A stretch of DNA of 64,000 nt from Bacteroidia bacterium (GCA_009929715.1 RZZX01000002.1:1-64000), one strand, 5' to 3'. Numbered from the stretch's first letter, positions 10,049 to 20,278 are shown. Notes: generated from the letters alone by a model not told the origin. Program-made: numbers and translations.

Positions 10049-10870
10049 TTAAAAAGAATTCAGGCTTTTATTAACCTCAACGTATGAATTATAGAACTTC
10101 CGCGGTGAGTAGATTCTGAAAATAGATCTTTTCGTTGCCATATCTCTCTCACACTCTTTGTATATCACTATTTCACAAGCCTCTTTCTTTGAATAATTGA
10201 TAAATTCTGATACCCAGAATTTATTAACGATGTAGTTTAGACCATCTCCTTTTTCGTTAAAGGCATAAGCCATACGGTTCGAGAATACCAATGGAGAGCT
10301 TAATTCTGTATATTTAATAGGAGTTGACTTTCTTTTCGGATAAGCTTGTTCCTTATCGCAATTTCTTATTAATCTATCCCAAAGACTGAATTTAGAAAAA
10401 GATTTTTGACTGTGTGGTGGAATACAAACAGTTTCACGCTCTTTTTCGACGAGTGTGTAAACCGTTCCCCGAGTGTTTTTCTTGTTTTGAATGGCTGAAA
10501 TCGCTCCATCATAGTATGATCCTAAATGAAGCATTGTACCGTAAATGGATGAAGAAGTCGATCTCTCTGAAGAGGTCGATAAAGAAACTGTGCGTCTATA
10601 CTCTTTGTTTTCGAAATAGTCATAGGCCGTACCGTTTTTGATAAAAAAACTTTGTGGGAGGAAGATGAATAAATCTTGTTCCGTTTTGTTGTAAACGGTA
10701 TATCCCAATGTTCCGTCTTCAGCCCATAGGTTGTATTTAACAATGCAATCTTTGTTTTCGTAAATCAAGGCATTATCCTTTTCAACCAATTCTGGAGCTT
10801 CGGTTGTATAAACTTGATAAAACTGTTTGGAACAAGATGTTAGAGCCAGTGCAGCAGCCATGATAGGCAA
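10049..10870 (-). CDS. Hypothetical lipoprotein
   Basis: AAALALTSCSK lipobox; no family recognised; start codon uncertain. Confidence 0.6.
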   Translation of the reverse strand: MPIMAAALALTSCSKQFYQVYTTEAPELVEKDNALIYENKDCIVKYNLWAEDGTLGYTVYNKTEQDLFIFLPQSFFIKNGTAYDYFENKEYRRTVSLSTSSERSTSSSIYGTMLHLGSYYDGAISAIQNKKNTRGTVYTLVEKERETVCIPPHSQKSFSKFSLWDRLIRNCDKEQAYPKRKSTPIKYTELSSPLVFSNRMAYAFNEKGDGLNYIVNKFWVSEFINYSKKEACEIVIYKECERDMATKRSIFRIYSPRKFYNSYVEVNKSLNSF

Positions 10871-10914
10871 TAAGAGTGTTTTTCTTATAAAAAATTAAAC
10901 TAAAGTTATAAAAA

Positions 10915-10941
10915 AAGCACTTACATTGATTGTAAGTGCTT
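10915..10941 (-). terminator. Intrinsic terminator of tRNA-Gly(CCC)
   Basis: AAGCACTTACA / TGTAAGTGCTT hairpin followed by a T-run on the minus strand. Confidence 0.75.
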
Positions 10942-10952
10942 GATTATCTGTT

Positions 10953-11026
<74 letters not shown>

Positions 11027-11062
11027 ATTTTGTTTAAGACCGATGCTTCTCTTAAAGCATTG

Positions 11063-11070
11063 CAAAGGTA
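11063..11070 (-). promoter_or_regulatory. Bacteroidetes -7 box (TACCTTTG) of tRNA-Gly(CCC)
   Basis: CAAAGGTA on plus strand, 37 nt upstream of the tRNA. Confidence 0.7.
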
Positions 11071-11163
11071 ACGATTAATTTATTACGTTGTTACTCTTCG
11101 ACGCATTTTTTTTTTGAAAAAAAACTTTTTGTGTGCGCTTATCTTTAGGTTCCATTTAACCGT

Positions 11164-11171
11164 TATCTTTG
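11164..11171 (+). promoter_or_regulatory. -7 box TATCTTTG of the PfpI-family gene
   Basis: TAnnTTTG consensus upstream of 11227 ATG. Confidence 0.65.
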
Positions 11172-11226
11172 GAGTGTAATTATTCGGCGAGACAAATCCC
11201 CTCGTCGTTTTATAATCCATAAACCA

Positions 11227-11832
11227 ATGTCTAAGATGAAACAGACTATTCTATTAGTTTTGCTGAATGAATTTGCCGATTGGGAAGGAGCTTTTATTGC
11301 GCCCAGCCTCAATCAAAGTGTTGAACCAGGTACGCCTATGAAGTACCGTGTTAAAACGCTGTCGGTCACCAAAGACCCAGTGATCTCTATCGGTGGGATG
11401 CGTGTGTTGCCCGATTATGACCTGCATTCTCTACCGGAGGATTATGTCGGATTGATTTTAGTGGGCGGGATGCAGTGGTTTTCACCCGAAGCAGAGCTGT
11501 TAGTGCCGTTAGTGGAACAAGCCATAAAGGAGCACAAATTGGTTGCCGGTATTTGTAACGCATCGGTTTTCTTGGGAAAGTACGGTTTCCTGAACAAAGT
11601 AAAACATACCAGTAACACCTTGGAATACCTGAAACAGTTTGCCGGTGAAAAATACCATGGAGAGTTGCACTACATCAACAAACAAGCCGTTAGAGATGGG
11701 TTAATCGTCACTGCCAATGGTTCTGGTTATTTAGAATTTTGTCGAGAGATTCTTTATGCCTTAGAAGCCGATTCGGATGAAAAGATCGAAAGTAACTACC
11801 TTTTCATGAAGAACGGTTATTTTCCCAACTAA
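11227..11832 (+). CDS. DJ-1/PfpI family protein
   Basis: LVGGMQWFSPEAE...VAGICNASVFLGKYGFL nucleophile-elbow cysteine. Confidence 0.9.
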   Translation: MSKMKQTILLVLLNEFADWEGAFIAPSLNQSVEPGTPMKYRVKTLSVTKDPVISIGGMRVLPDYDLHSLPEDYVGLILVGGMQWFSPEAELLVPLVEQAIKEHKLVAGICNASVFLGKYGFLNKVKHTSNTLEYLKQFAGEKYHGELHYINKQAVRDGLIVTANGSGYLEFCREILYALEADSDEKIESNYLFMKNGYFPN

Positions 11833-11903
11833 AATGGACTTAAAAGATGGTTGGCTGCCACCTGCCACCTTTTAAGAAATAATGCCAACTGAATCACTGA
11901 CTT

Positions 11904-11938
11904 AAATCTGTTGCAGAGACTTGATTTGCAACAGATTT
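11904..11938. repeat. Perfect 11-bp inverted repeat (hairpin) AAATCTGTTGC...GCAACAGATTT
   Basis: Seen directly; 13-nt loop. Confidence 0.7.
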
Positions 11939-12104
11939 GCTATGCCGGTTTGGTAAACGTTAATCATGACTTAACTTGATTCTCCTCTGATTTAAACTCT
12001 TTAATGCCTTCTTATCCACTCGTTTATGCGTGTTGTTAAGGTGAAATTGAATCGACATTATTTGCGTAACCTCTACTGTTAAGTCATTTTATGCGCTCTA
12101 TTTC

Positions 12105-12171
12105 TATACTTCACCTAGGTGAAGTATACACGTCACCTAGGTGAAGTGTACACTTCATGCAGGTGAAGTGT
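12105..12171. repeat. Array of three 22-bp palindromic units (consensus ACACTTCACCTAGGTGAAGTGT)
   Basis: Palindrome centres at 12116.5, 12138.5 and 12160.5; first unit is a perfect 24-bp palindrome. Confidence 0.9.
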
Positions 12172-12337
12172 AGAAGGTCACGGCTCTTTGACAGTTATCC
12201 GAGCAGTGGTAGGGACTAACAAAGGCGTAGACGCAGTTAAAACTGCCCGAGGAAGAGGAGGAAGTCAGAAAAAGAGCAAAGAGACGCTTATAGAGATGGA
12301 GCGTAAGCTTTTATAGTTGCGCATTTAGCGGATGAAC

Positions 12338-12364
12338 AAAAAAAAAGGAGTACCGCTGTACTCC
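12338..12364 (-). terminator. Intrinsic terminator (GGAGTAC/GTACTCC hairpin plus T9)
   Basis: Hairpin 12347-12364 and A-run 12338-12346 on plus strand. Confidence 0.8.
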
Positions 12365-12402
12365 AACCTTTGTTAACCTTAAAATCTAATACTATGAAAA
12401 AC
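12338..12402 (-). ncRNA. Candidate small RNA gene (promoter, about 65 nt, intrinsic terminator)
   Basis: Minus strand: TTG-N19-TATCTTTG promoter, then GGAGTACAGCGGTACTCC hairpin followed by nine Ts. Confidence 0.55.
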
Positions 12403-12408
12403 ACAGTA

Positions 12409-12416
12409 CAAAGATA
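12409..12416 (-). promoter_or_regulatory. -7 box TATCTTTG of candidate small RNA
   Basis: CAAAGATA on plus strand; TTG -33-like element 19 nt upstream (12436-12438). Confidence 0.6.
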
Positions 12417-12533
12417 CAGCTATTTGCCTCAAATGCAAGACTTAGCCCCCTTAACCCCCTGTTTTATAATGTATATTAACAGTATAGCTATTCTATTGCA
12501 GGTTTTTTAAGAAAGAGGAGATGCGAAAAGATT

Positions 12534-14567
12534 CTATCCCCACTTTTCTTTAAACAACTCTTCCATCTTTAACAATTCGTCTCTATACTGAGCCGCCTCG
12601 ATGAACTCCAGTTTCTTTGCAGCCTCCCGCATCTGTTTGCGGGTACGTTCCATGGTCTTTTCCATTTGCGCTTTAGTCATGTACTGCACGATTGGATCGG
12701 CTGCAATGGTTGAGTTAGTCGGTTCCACATAAGCACTGCCCGATTTAAATTCCTCTTCATTAGGCGTGTTATGCCCGAAGACCGATAAGTTTCGCGCCTT
12801 TTTAATCTGCTGCGGGGTGATGCCGTGCGCTTCATTGTAAGCCAGCTGCTTCTCTCTTCTTCGGTTGGTCTCCTCGATGGTGATTTTCATGCTGTTCGTC
12901 ATCTTATCGGCATACATAATCACCTTCCCATTGACATTTCTTGCTGCACGTCCGGCCGTCTGTGTGAGTGAGCGATGTGAGCGTAAGAATCCCTCTTTAT
13001 CGGCATCTAAGATAGCCACGAGCGATACTTCAGGTAAGTCTAGTCCTTCGCGAAGAAGATTTACCCCAATGAGAACATCGTAAATCCCTTGTCGCAAGTC
13101 GTCCATGATTTTAATACGATCCAACGTGTCGACATCACTGTGGATGTAATTACAGCGTACCTGGTTGTTGAGTAGATACTCCGACAACTCTTCCGCCATG
13201 CGTTTAGTCAGCGTGGTAATCAGCGTGCGTTCTTCCTTTTCGATACGGAGTTGTATCTCCTCCATTAAATCATCAATCTGATTCAGACTTGGGCGAACCT
13301 CAATCACCGGATCAAGCAGTCCCGTAGGTCGGATCACCTGATCCACGACCACACCTTCCGATTTTATCAGTTCATAATCGGCTGGAGTGGCACTGACATA
13401 AATCACCTGCTTGGCCAGTTCTTCGAACTCTTCAAACCGAAGCGGACGGTTGTCCATTGCTGCCGGCAATCGGAATCCATACTCCACCAAGTTAATTTTA
13501 CGAGCCCGGTCGCCTCCATACATGGCGCGGATTTGCGGTACACTTACGTGACTCTCATCAATCACAATCAGGAAATCCTCTGGGAAAAAGTCGAGTAGAC
13601 AGTAAGGACGCGTCCCTGCTTCCCGCCCATCGAAATACCTTGAATAATTCTCAATGCCCGAACAATGCCCCAACTCCCGAATCATCTCCATGTCATAAGT
13701 CACCCGCTCGTACAGCCGTTTGGCTTCATACGGCTTACCGATCGATTCAAAGTAAGCCACCTGCTTCGTTAGGTCGTCTTCAATCTGATGAATAGCCCGC
13801 AACGTAGCCTCTTTCGTTGTCATAAAGAGGTTGGCCGGGTAAATCTTATACTCCTCGAATTTAGCGAGAGAGACTCCGCTTATCGGGTCAACCTCCTCGA
13901 TTGAATCAATCTCGTCGCCCCAGAAACTCACGCGCAACAGATGATCCGTGTAAGCCAAGTAGATATCCACCGTATCTCCCTTGACCCGGAAATGGCCTCG
14001 GTTCAGATCGATGTCATTGCGCACATACAAGCTATCTACTAATCGGCGAAGAAAGACATTCCGGTCGAGCATCCGTCCGCAAACGATCTCGATCACATTG
14101 CTGTAGAAATCGGATGGATTCCCCATACCGTAGATGCACGAAACAGACGAAACCACGATCACATCTTTCCGTCCCGAGAGGAGTGAAGAGGTAGCGGCCA
14201 ACCGGAGTTTATCGATCTCGTCATTGATAGCCAAATCCTTTTCGATATACGTATCGGAGTTGGGCAGATAAGCCTCCGGTTGGTAGTAGTCATAATACGA
14301 TACGTAATATTCTACCGCATTATTGGGAAAGAAACCTTTGAACTCACTATACAACTGTGCCGCCAACGTCTTATTGTGACTTAAGATCAGCGTTGGTTTA
14401 TTCATCTGAGCAATCACATTGGCAATGGTAAAAGTCTTACCCGATCCAGTTACTCCCAAGAGCGTTTGTGCAGGTATTCCCTGACGCAACCCCTCGGTGA
14501 GTTGCGCAATCGCCTCCGGTTGGTCGCCCGTAGGCTTATAAGTTGAAGTCAGTTCAAAGTTCGTCAT
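12534..14567 (-). CDS. uvrB: Excinuclease ABC subunit B
   Basis: [31 protein letters not shown]-terminal UVR motif. Confidence 0.98.
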   Translation of the reverse strand: MTNFELTSTYKPTGDQPEAIAQLTEGLRQGIPAQTLLGVTGSGKTFTIANVIAQMNKPTLILSHNKTLAAQLYSEFKGFFPNNAVEYYVSYYDYYQPEAYLPNSDTYIEKDLAINDEIDKLRLAATSSLLSGRKDVIVVSSVSCIYGMGNPSDFYSNVIEIVCGRMLDRNVFLRRLVDSLYVRNDIDLNRGHFRVKGDTVDIYLAYTDHLLRVSFWGDEIDSIEEVDPISGVSLAKFEEYKIYPANLFMTTKEATLRAIHQIEDDLTKQVAYFESIGKPYEAKRLYERVTYDMEMIRELGHCSGIENYSRYFDGREAGTRPYCLLDFFPEDFLIVIDESHVSVPQIRAMYGGDRARKINLVEYGFRLPAAMDNRPLRFEEFEELAKQVIYVSATPADYELIKSEGVVVDQVIRPTGLLDPVIEVRPSLNQIDDLMEEIQLRIEKEERTLITTLTKRMAEELSEYLLNNQVRCNYIHSDVDTLDRIKIMDDLRQGIYDVLIGVNLLREGLDLPEVSLVAILDADKEGFLRSHRSLTQTAGRAARNVNGKVIMYADKMTNSMKITIEETNRRREKQLAYNEAHGITPQQIKKARNLSVFGHNTPNEEEFKSGSAYVEPTNSTIAADPIVQYMTKAQMEKTMERTRKQMREAAKKLEFIEAAQYRDELLKMEELFKEKWG

Positions 14568-14577
14568 CTCTTTTTCT

Positions 14578-15873
14578 TTATCCGATAATTAATTTCAGTA
14601 TAAACAAGACCGATAAAATATACATGGTCAGTGAAACCTCTTTGTAGCGGCCGGTAAACACCCGGATAATCACATAACTCAGCATACCCAAGATAATTCC
14701 ATCGGCAATGGAGTAAGTGAGCACCATCATCAGCATGGTCACAAAAGCCGGCAGAGCCTCTGAGATATCGTCCAGTTTAACGTTTGGTATGTTGCTAATC
14801 ATCAAAACACCAACAATAAATAGAGCTCCCGTTGTAGCCGCACTTGGAATAACCAAGAAGATGGGCGCAAAGAAGAGCGACAAGAGGAAGAGTCCTGCTA
14901 CTACCAGTGATGTCAGTCCCGTTCGTCCACCTTCACTGATGCCCGATGCACTCTCTACATAAGAACCAACAGTCGACGTGCCCACCATCGCACCAAACGT
15001 GGTGCCGATGGCATCGGCCAATAACGCTTGTTTGATACGCGGCACGTTTCCTTTTTCGTCCATTAGTCCCCCTTTGGCTGTGACACCGATCAAGGTACCT
15101 ATGGTATCGAACAGATCCATGAAGATGAGGGCAAAGATAACAATTGCCATATCAAGAGAAAAGATTTGGTCGAAATTAAATTTCAAAAAAGTGGGCTCGA
15201 TAGAGTGAGGCAACGAGATTGGAGAGAAGTTGTCCGGAAGTTGGGTAACCCCCATTGGGATGCCCACAATGGCGCAGATGATTATGCTGTAAAAGAGCGC
15301 TCCACGTACTCGAAGAATCATGAGAATACCACTCAACATGATGCTTCCTACTGCTAAGAGTGATACGGCATTGAACTTGCCCAACATCACAAAGGTTGCT
15401 TCGTTTGAGACAATAATCCCAGCGTTCTTGAGTCCGATGAAGGAGATGAACATGCCGATACCGGCAGAGATCGCATACCTTAAACTCAGCGGAATACTGT
15501 TGACGATGGCTTCGCGGATATTGAATGCGGTGATTAAGATAAAGACTAATCCTTCGATGAAGACAGCAGTTAGCGCTGTTTCCCAGCTTACCCCCATGCT
15601 CTGTACGATGGTGAATGTGAAAAACGCATTGACTCCCATAGCTGGTGCTAGTGCAATAGGCAGCTTGGCTAATACAGCCATCAGAAAGGTAGCCAAAGCC
15701 GCCGATAGGGCGGTTGCCGTAAAGACAGCCTCTTTATTCATACCGGTTTGTGCAAGAATATCGGGGTTGACCGCAAGGATATAAGACATGGTTAGGAAGG
15801 TGGTCAGCCCAGCAATACATTCGGTGCGGATACTGGTTTGTCCCCGGTACCCAACAAGTTCAAGTAGTTTCAT
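14578..15873 (-). CDS. NCS2-family purine permease (AzgA/PbuG-like)
   Basis: [58 protein letters not shown]. Confidence 0.92.
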   Translation of the reverse strand: MKLLELVGYRGQTSIRTECIAGLTTFLTMSYILAVNPDILAQTGMNKEAVFTATALSAALATFLMAVLAKLPIALAPAMGVNAFFTFTIVQSMGVSWETALTAVFIEGLVFILITAFNIREAIVNSIPLSLRYAISAGIGMFISFIGLKNAGIIVSNEATFVMLGKFNAVSLLAVGSIMLSGILMILRVRGALFYSIIICAIVGIPMGVTQLPDNFSPISLPHSIEPTFLKFNFDQIFSLDMAIVIFALIFMDLFDTIGTLIGVTAKGGLMDEKGNVPRIKQALLADAIGTTFGAMVGTSTVGSYVESASGISEGGRTGLTSLVVAGLFLLSLFFAPIFLVIPSAATTGALFIVGVLMISNIPNVKLDDISEALPAFVTMLMMVLTYSIADGIILGMLSYVIIRVFTGRYKEVSLTMYILSVLFILKLIIG

Positions 15874-16068
15874 AAAAGTTAGTTTGATTAGGATGTTTTA
15901 AAAAAAAGATGCAATATTCGTTAAAATAGTTGAGATATACAAATAGTTGGGCTATTTGTTTTATTAGGAATCGATAAGATATCTTATGAGAAAGTTAAAT
16001 TGCATAACATTATAATTATATAGATAATATTATAAAAATGATAAGTTGTTTTAGACGTAATTAATAGA

Positions 16069-16076
16069 TATATTTG
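16069..16076 (+). promoter_or_regulatory. -7 box TATATTTG of HTCS gene
   Basis: TAnnTTTG 29 nt upstream of ATG. Confidence 0.6.
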
Positions 16077-16104
16077 CATACATTTTACCTCTTTTTTATA
16101 AAAA

Positions 16105-19100
16105 ATGAAAACACGACAAGTTGTATTATCTTTTATTTGCTCTCTGTTCTGTCTCTCTTTGCATGCCGAATACTTTAAACATATCGGACAGGAGGACGGA
16201 CTCTCTCAGTCGTCTGTGATGGCGATTTACCAAGATGTGCTCGGACGTATGTGGTTCGGTACACGTGAGGGTATTAACGTTTACGACAAAGAGAAGATTA
16301 CGGTTTATCGAGGTGTCATCGGCAACGGTCCTCAGAAAAGCGACCGATTTGTGATCGGCAATGAAGTTTCTGCCATAACTGGCCATCGGTGCGGGGATGT
16401 TTTCATGATAATAGATTACTCCTTAATTAAATATGATATTCATCAAGACTCTTTTCAGAGAAAGAAAGAGGGGGCTGTTTATGCCTTGACTGCCGATGAT
16501 GAAACCGTCTGGGCGGCCTTTCACGATTCGATCTTTAGATACGACCACTCGACGGATGAACTTGTTTTCTCTTATAAGACTGGGCTCTCTTCTATCAATT
16601 ACATGAAACGGGTAGGGGCTTCTTTTTATATTGGTACGAAAACTGGATTATACCTCCTTACTAGCGGGGGCAAAGTGAAGTGCTTGATTCCTAAAATAGA
16701 TGTCTATCGCATTTTCGAAAGTTCACAGAAAGAACTTTGGGTGGGCTGTCGTACACAAGGCCTTTATCGCATAGATAGAGCTGGGCGAATAACTCAAGTG
16801 CCTTATTCTCCTTTGAACAACGAGGGACTTTCGAGTTTACAGATACGGGATTTTGTAGAAGATTGGAATGGCAACATTTGGTTTGGCACTTTTGATGGGT
16901 TACAGAAATATAACCCTCGAACTAAGCGTTATAGCCTTATCAACCAGACTCATAACTGGGGGCAGCTAGCTCATAAATCAATCTTTTCACTGTATCAGGA
17001 TGCACAAGGAACCATCTGGGTGGGGAGCTATTACGGTGGGGTGAACTATTTTAACCCTCAGAACAACTCGTTTACTTATTACCCTTATAACCCCAATAAG
17101 AAGGATGGACTGACCTATCCTTTTGCTGGTGAGATGGTAGAGGATAAACGGGGTGATCTTTGGGTTTGTACGGATGGTGGCGGATTGGCTTGTTTAGATC
17201 GGTCGACCGGTAAGTTCGAGACACAAGTCAGCGGTGGTGAAAATTCATTGCCACATAATAACTTAAAAGGGATTTGTTATGATCCTGATCGAGATGTGCT
17301 TTATATTGGTACGCACATGGGAGGGCTTTCGCGGTATGATCTTCAAACCAAGCGTTTTTATAACTACATGAGTGACTATCGGCGGACAGGGAAAGGGCCT
17401 AGTGATGTTATTTTTCAGGTGACTTATGAGAAAGGAGCGTTGTATGTGTCGGCGCGTAACGGGCTTTTCAGGTTGAATCCCGATACGCATGAATTTGAAT
17501 TACTGAAAGGCGGAGCTTATTTTATCTCTTTTGCTGTGGCATCCAATAGAACGGTTTGGCTAGCAACAGGTACCACGCTCTCTTGTATAGCCGAAGGGAG
17601 CAAAAAGCTCATAACGAGTGTTGATTTAAGGAAATTTGGTTGTCAGTTTCCTATTGGTAAACTCTTGCTTTCAGAGGATGGGTTGTTATATGCCGCAACC
17701 CTTGGATCGGGTCTCTTTTGTTTGAATACGCAGACGAAAATGTGCACCAAGTACTCTTTGGAACAGAAGCAGTTGTTGAGTAATTACTGTTATAATTTGG
17801 TTCAAACGGATAGGCATCAAGTATTAGTCACCACCGATAATGGCATTACTTTCTTAAACTCTAGTCGTCAAACGGAGCGGTCTATCGAACTTCAAAACGG
17901 GTTATTGCTCTCTTCGATAATTAACGGATGTGGGGCGTATATGGCTAAGGATCGGACCATCTTTATCGGTGGGACAAGTGGAATTATTGCGTTTAAGGAG
18001 AAAAATCTGACGCTTAATAATAAAGATCCGAAGCTGTATTTCTCTAAATTATGGGTCAACAATGCCGAAGTTTGTCCCGGTGATGAGACGCAAATACTCA
18101 GTGCATCGTTGCCTTTTCTTGATAAACTAAATCTGAATGCTTCACAGAACAATATAACGATTGAGTTTGCTAGTTCCAATTACATGGACATCCTGAATGG
18201 CAGTTGGTATGAGTATAAGTTGGAGGGGTTTGATACGCAATGGATCAGTACGTCTCAAACGCGTTTGAGTTATACCAATTTAGATCCGGGTACTTATGTG
18301 CTACACCTACGCAACAGAACGAATCCGTTGCGCAACCAAATGAGGCAGGAGATCGCTTTGCGCCTAGTGGTACATCCGTATTGGTATAACACGTGGTGGG
18401 CTTTGTTGCTTTTTGCTCTTCTGCTTTTTGGCTCTACGTGGTGGGTCTATCGGATGCTGATGGCTCGAAAAAAGCTTGCTTTGTCTTTGGAAGAGGAGCG
18501 GTTGGAGAAGCAAAGAACGGAGGAGATGAACCAAGCTAAGCTGCTTTTCTTCACCAATGTGAGTCATGAATTTCGCACCCCGTTGACGCTGATTATAGCC
18601 CAGATAGAGGCGTTGCTTCAGCATAGAGCGATGGCCGAGGAGTTGCGTCAGGCGGTGTCGAAGATTAATAAGCAAGCTAAACAGATGAAAAACTTGGTAT
18701 CGGAATTGCTCGATTTCCGGAAGTTCGATCAGGAGCACATGGTACTGAATATCTCTGAAGTCGATTTAGGCCCTTTCGTGAAGGAGGTCTATGAGGCTTT
18801 TAGGGAGTATGCAGCGAACCGTCATTTGGTCTTTACGTTAGAAAGCCCATCGGAACCGGTTCGAGTTTGGGTTGATCAGCGTCAGTTGAGAAAGGTGCTG
18901 TATAACCTGTTGTCTAATGCGTTTAAATATACTTCTGATAATGGAGAAATAGGTTTGCATCTGGCATGTGCCGAGGAAGGAGTTGTTATTCGGGTAACGG
19001 ATAATGGTGCCGGTATTGCTGCGGATGAGATAGGGCGAGTGTTTGACTGCTTTTATCAGGCCACCAATAAGCAGCGAGCTTTGGAAGAGCACCCTGGAAC

Positions 19101-20112
19101 GGGACTTGGATTGGCGTTGAGTAAGAGCATTGTCGAGAAGCATGGCGGTTCTCTTTCGGTGGAGAGTGCACTGGGGTGCGGCAGTTGCTTTACGGTGCAG
19201 CTAAAAAGGGATCGGTCGCATTTTGAAAATCGCTCGGATGTAGCATGGGTCGATGGGGATTCGGAACCTCTGTATCTGTTGGACGTGACTACCGAATGCC
19301 AGAAGGGTCCGCAGCTGATTCCTGACGAGTTGATGGTTCAGGGCTTGAAAAACTACACGGTGCTGATTGTGGAAGATCATGCGGAACTTTTGGAGACATT
19401 GTATGCGCTCTTTATACCGTTTTATAATGTGGTGTTAGCTAAAAATGGCGAAGATGGTTTGCAAAAGATGATGGAGCATCAGATCGATTTGGTGATTAGT
19501 GATGTGATGATGCCGGTGATGAGTGGCACGGAGATGTGTTTGCAGATTAAAACAAATCTTGATTTGTGTCATGTTCCGGTGGTGCTACTGACGGCTCTTG
19601 ATCTGGTGGAGCAGAACATAGAGGGACTAGGTAGAGGGGCCGATGATTATATTACTAAACCGTTTGAACCTCGGTTGTTGCTTGCGCGTTGCAATAGTTT
19701 GATTCGCAACAGGGTCTTGCTCAAAAATCAATTTGCTAAGAGGCCGATCGAAGATATCGATCTTGTTGCCGTGAATGCACTCGATAAGGAGTTCTTGGAA
19801 CGTGTTGTTGCCATCATTGATACGCATATCGCCGATGAGAAATTTGATATTGGTGTGTTGTGCAAAGAGATCGGCATGGGACGCACCTTGCTTTACTCTA
19901 AATTTAAGGCATTGACTGGCATGACACCGAATAATTTTATCTTGAATCATAAGCTTAAACGTGCTGCTGCTCTGTTGAAAAACGACTTGTCGCTTCAGGT
20001 GGCCGATATTGCTTTCAGCCTAGGGTTTGGCTCGCCAGTTTACTTTAGCCGCTGTTTCAAAGCGCAGTTTAAGGTGGCTCCCATAGAGTATCGAAAGCAG
20101 TCAATGACTTGA
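16105..20112 (+). CDS. Hybrid two-component system regulator (propeller, Y_Y_Y, HisKA, HATPase, receiver, AraC HTH)
   Basis: GQEDGLSQSSVMAIYQD propeller repeats, FFTNVSHEFRTPLTLI, GTGLGLALSKSIV, DLVISDVMMPVMSG, AraC C-terminus. Confidence 0.96.
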   Translation: MKTRQVVLSFICSLFCLSLHAEYFKHIGQEDGLSQSSVMAIYQDVLGRMWFGTREGINVYDKEKITVYRGVIGNGPQKSDRFVIGNEVSAITGHRCGDVFMIIDYSLIKYDIHQDSFQRKKEGAVYALTADDETVWAAFHDSIFRYDHSTDELVFSYKTGLSSINYMKRVGASFYIGTKTGLYLLTSGGKVKCLIPKIDVYRIFESSQKELWVGCRTQGLYRIDRAGRITQVPYSPLNNEGLSSLQIRDFVEDWNGNIWFGTFDGLQKYNPRTKRYSLINQTHNWGQLAHKSIFSLYQDAQGTIWVGSYYGGVNYFNPQNNSFTYYPYNPNKKDGLTYPFAGEMVEDKRGDLWVCTDGGGLACLDRSTGKFETQVSGGENSLPHNNLKGICYDPDRDVLYIGTHMGGLSRYDLQTKRFYNYMSDYRRTGKGPSDVIFQVTYEKGALYVSARNGLFRLNPDTHEFELLKGGAYFISFAVASNRTVWLATGTTLSCIAEGSKKLITSVDLRKFGCQFPIGKLLLSEDGLLYAATLGSGLFCLNTQTKMCTKYSLEQKQLLSNYCYNLVQTDRHQVLVTTDNGITFLNSSRQTERSIELQNGLLLSSIINGCGAYMAKDRTIFIGGTSGIIAFKEKNLTLNNKDPKLYFSKLWVNNAEVCPGDETQILSASLPFLDKLNLNASQNNITIEFASSNYMDILNGSWYEYKLEGFDTQWISTSQTRLSYTNLDPGTYVLHLRNRTNPLRNQMRQEIALRLVVHPYWYNTWWALLLFALLLFGSTWWVYRMLMARKKLALSLEEERLEKQRTEEMNQAKLLFFTNVSHEFRTPLTLIIAQIEALLQHRAMAEELRQAVSKINKQAKQMKNLVSELLDFRKFDQEHMVLNISEVDLGPFVKEVYEAFREYAANRHLVFTLESPSEPVRVWVDQRQLRKVLYNLLSNAFKYTSDNGEIGLHLACAEEGVVIRVTDNGAGIAADEIGRVFDCFYQATNKQRALEEHPGTGLGLALSKSIVEKHGGSLSVESALGCGSCFTVQLKRDRSHFENRSDVAWVDGDSEPLYLLDVTTECQKGPQLIPDELMVQGLKNYTVLIVEDHAELLETLYALFIPFYNVVLAKNGEDGLQKMMEHQIDLVISDVMMPVMSGTEMCLQIKTNLDLCHVPVVLLTALDLVEQNIEGLGRGADDYITKPFEPRLLLARCNSLIRNRVLLKNQFAKRPIEDIDLVAVNALDKEFLERVVAIIDTHIADEKFDIGVLCKEIGMGRTLLYSKFKALTGMTPNNFILNHKLKRAAALLKNDLSLQVADIAFSLGFGSPVYFSRCFKAQFKVAPIEYRKQSMT

Positions 20113-20149
20113 TTATGACTTATTTGTTTTAGACCTGCACTTATTCTCC

Positions 20150-20180
20150 GTACAATTTTATCTGTTCTACCTGTACAATT
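20150..20180 (+). promoter_or_regulatory. Direct repeat GTACAATT-N15-GTACAATT, candidate HTCS operator
   Basis: Two GTACAATT copies with 23-bp spacing between HTCS and susC-like gene. Confidence 0.4.
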
Positions 20181-20278
20181 CATGCCTCTTTTGAGTAGGA
20201 ATCTAACGGGTGGGGTTTGTCTATTTTTCACTCCTTTGTCGAGCTTTTAAATGCTTTTAAATTTAAAGTCTTGTTATT

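Noticed and set aside
9983-10085. Short open frame VIQTYRRFEFYHPTVSVWYADILKRIQAFINLNV after the thioredoxin-like lipoprotein
   Set aside because: Only about 35 codons with no start; the TACCGTCG/CGACGGTA inverted repeat inside suggests a terminator-like hairpin instead.
12105-12171. CRISPR array
   Set aside because: Units are contiguous palindromes with no spacers, and there are no cas genes in the window; the same holds for 47878-47965.
12394-12510. 38-codon plus-strand ORF MKNTVQRYSYLPQMQDLAPLTPCFIMYINSIAILLQVF
   Set aside because: Its start region is exactly antisense to the candidate sRNA promoter; without homologs it is more likely chance.
15320-15784. 154-aa plus-strand ORF antisense to the NCS2 permease
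   Set aside because: Antisense shadow of a confident gene.
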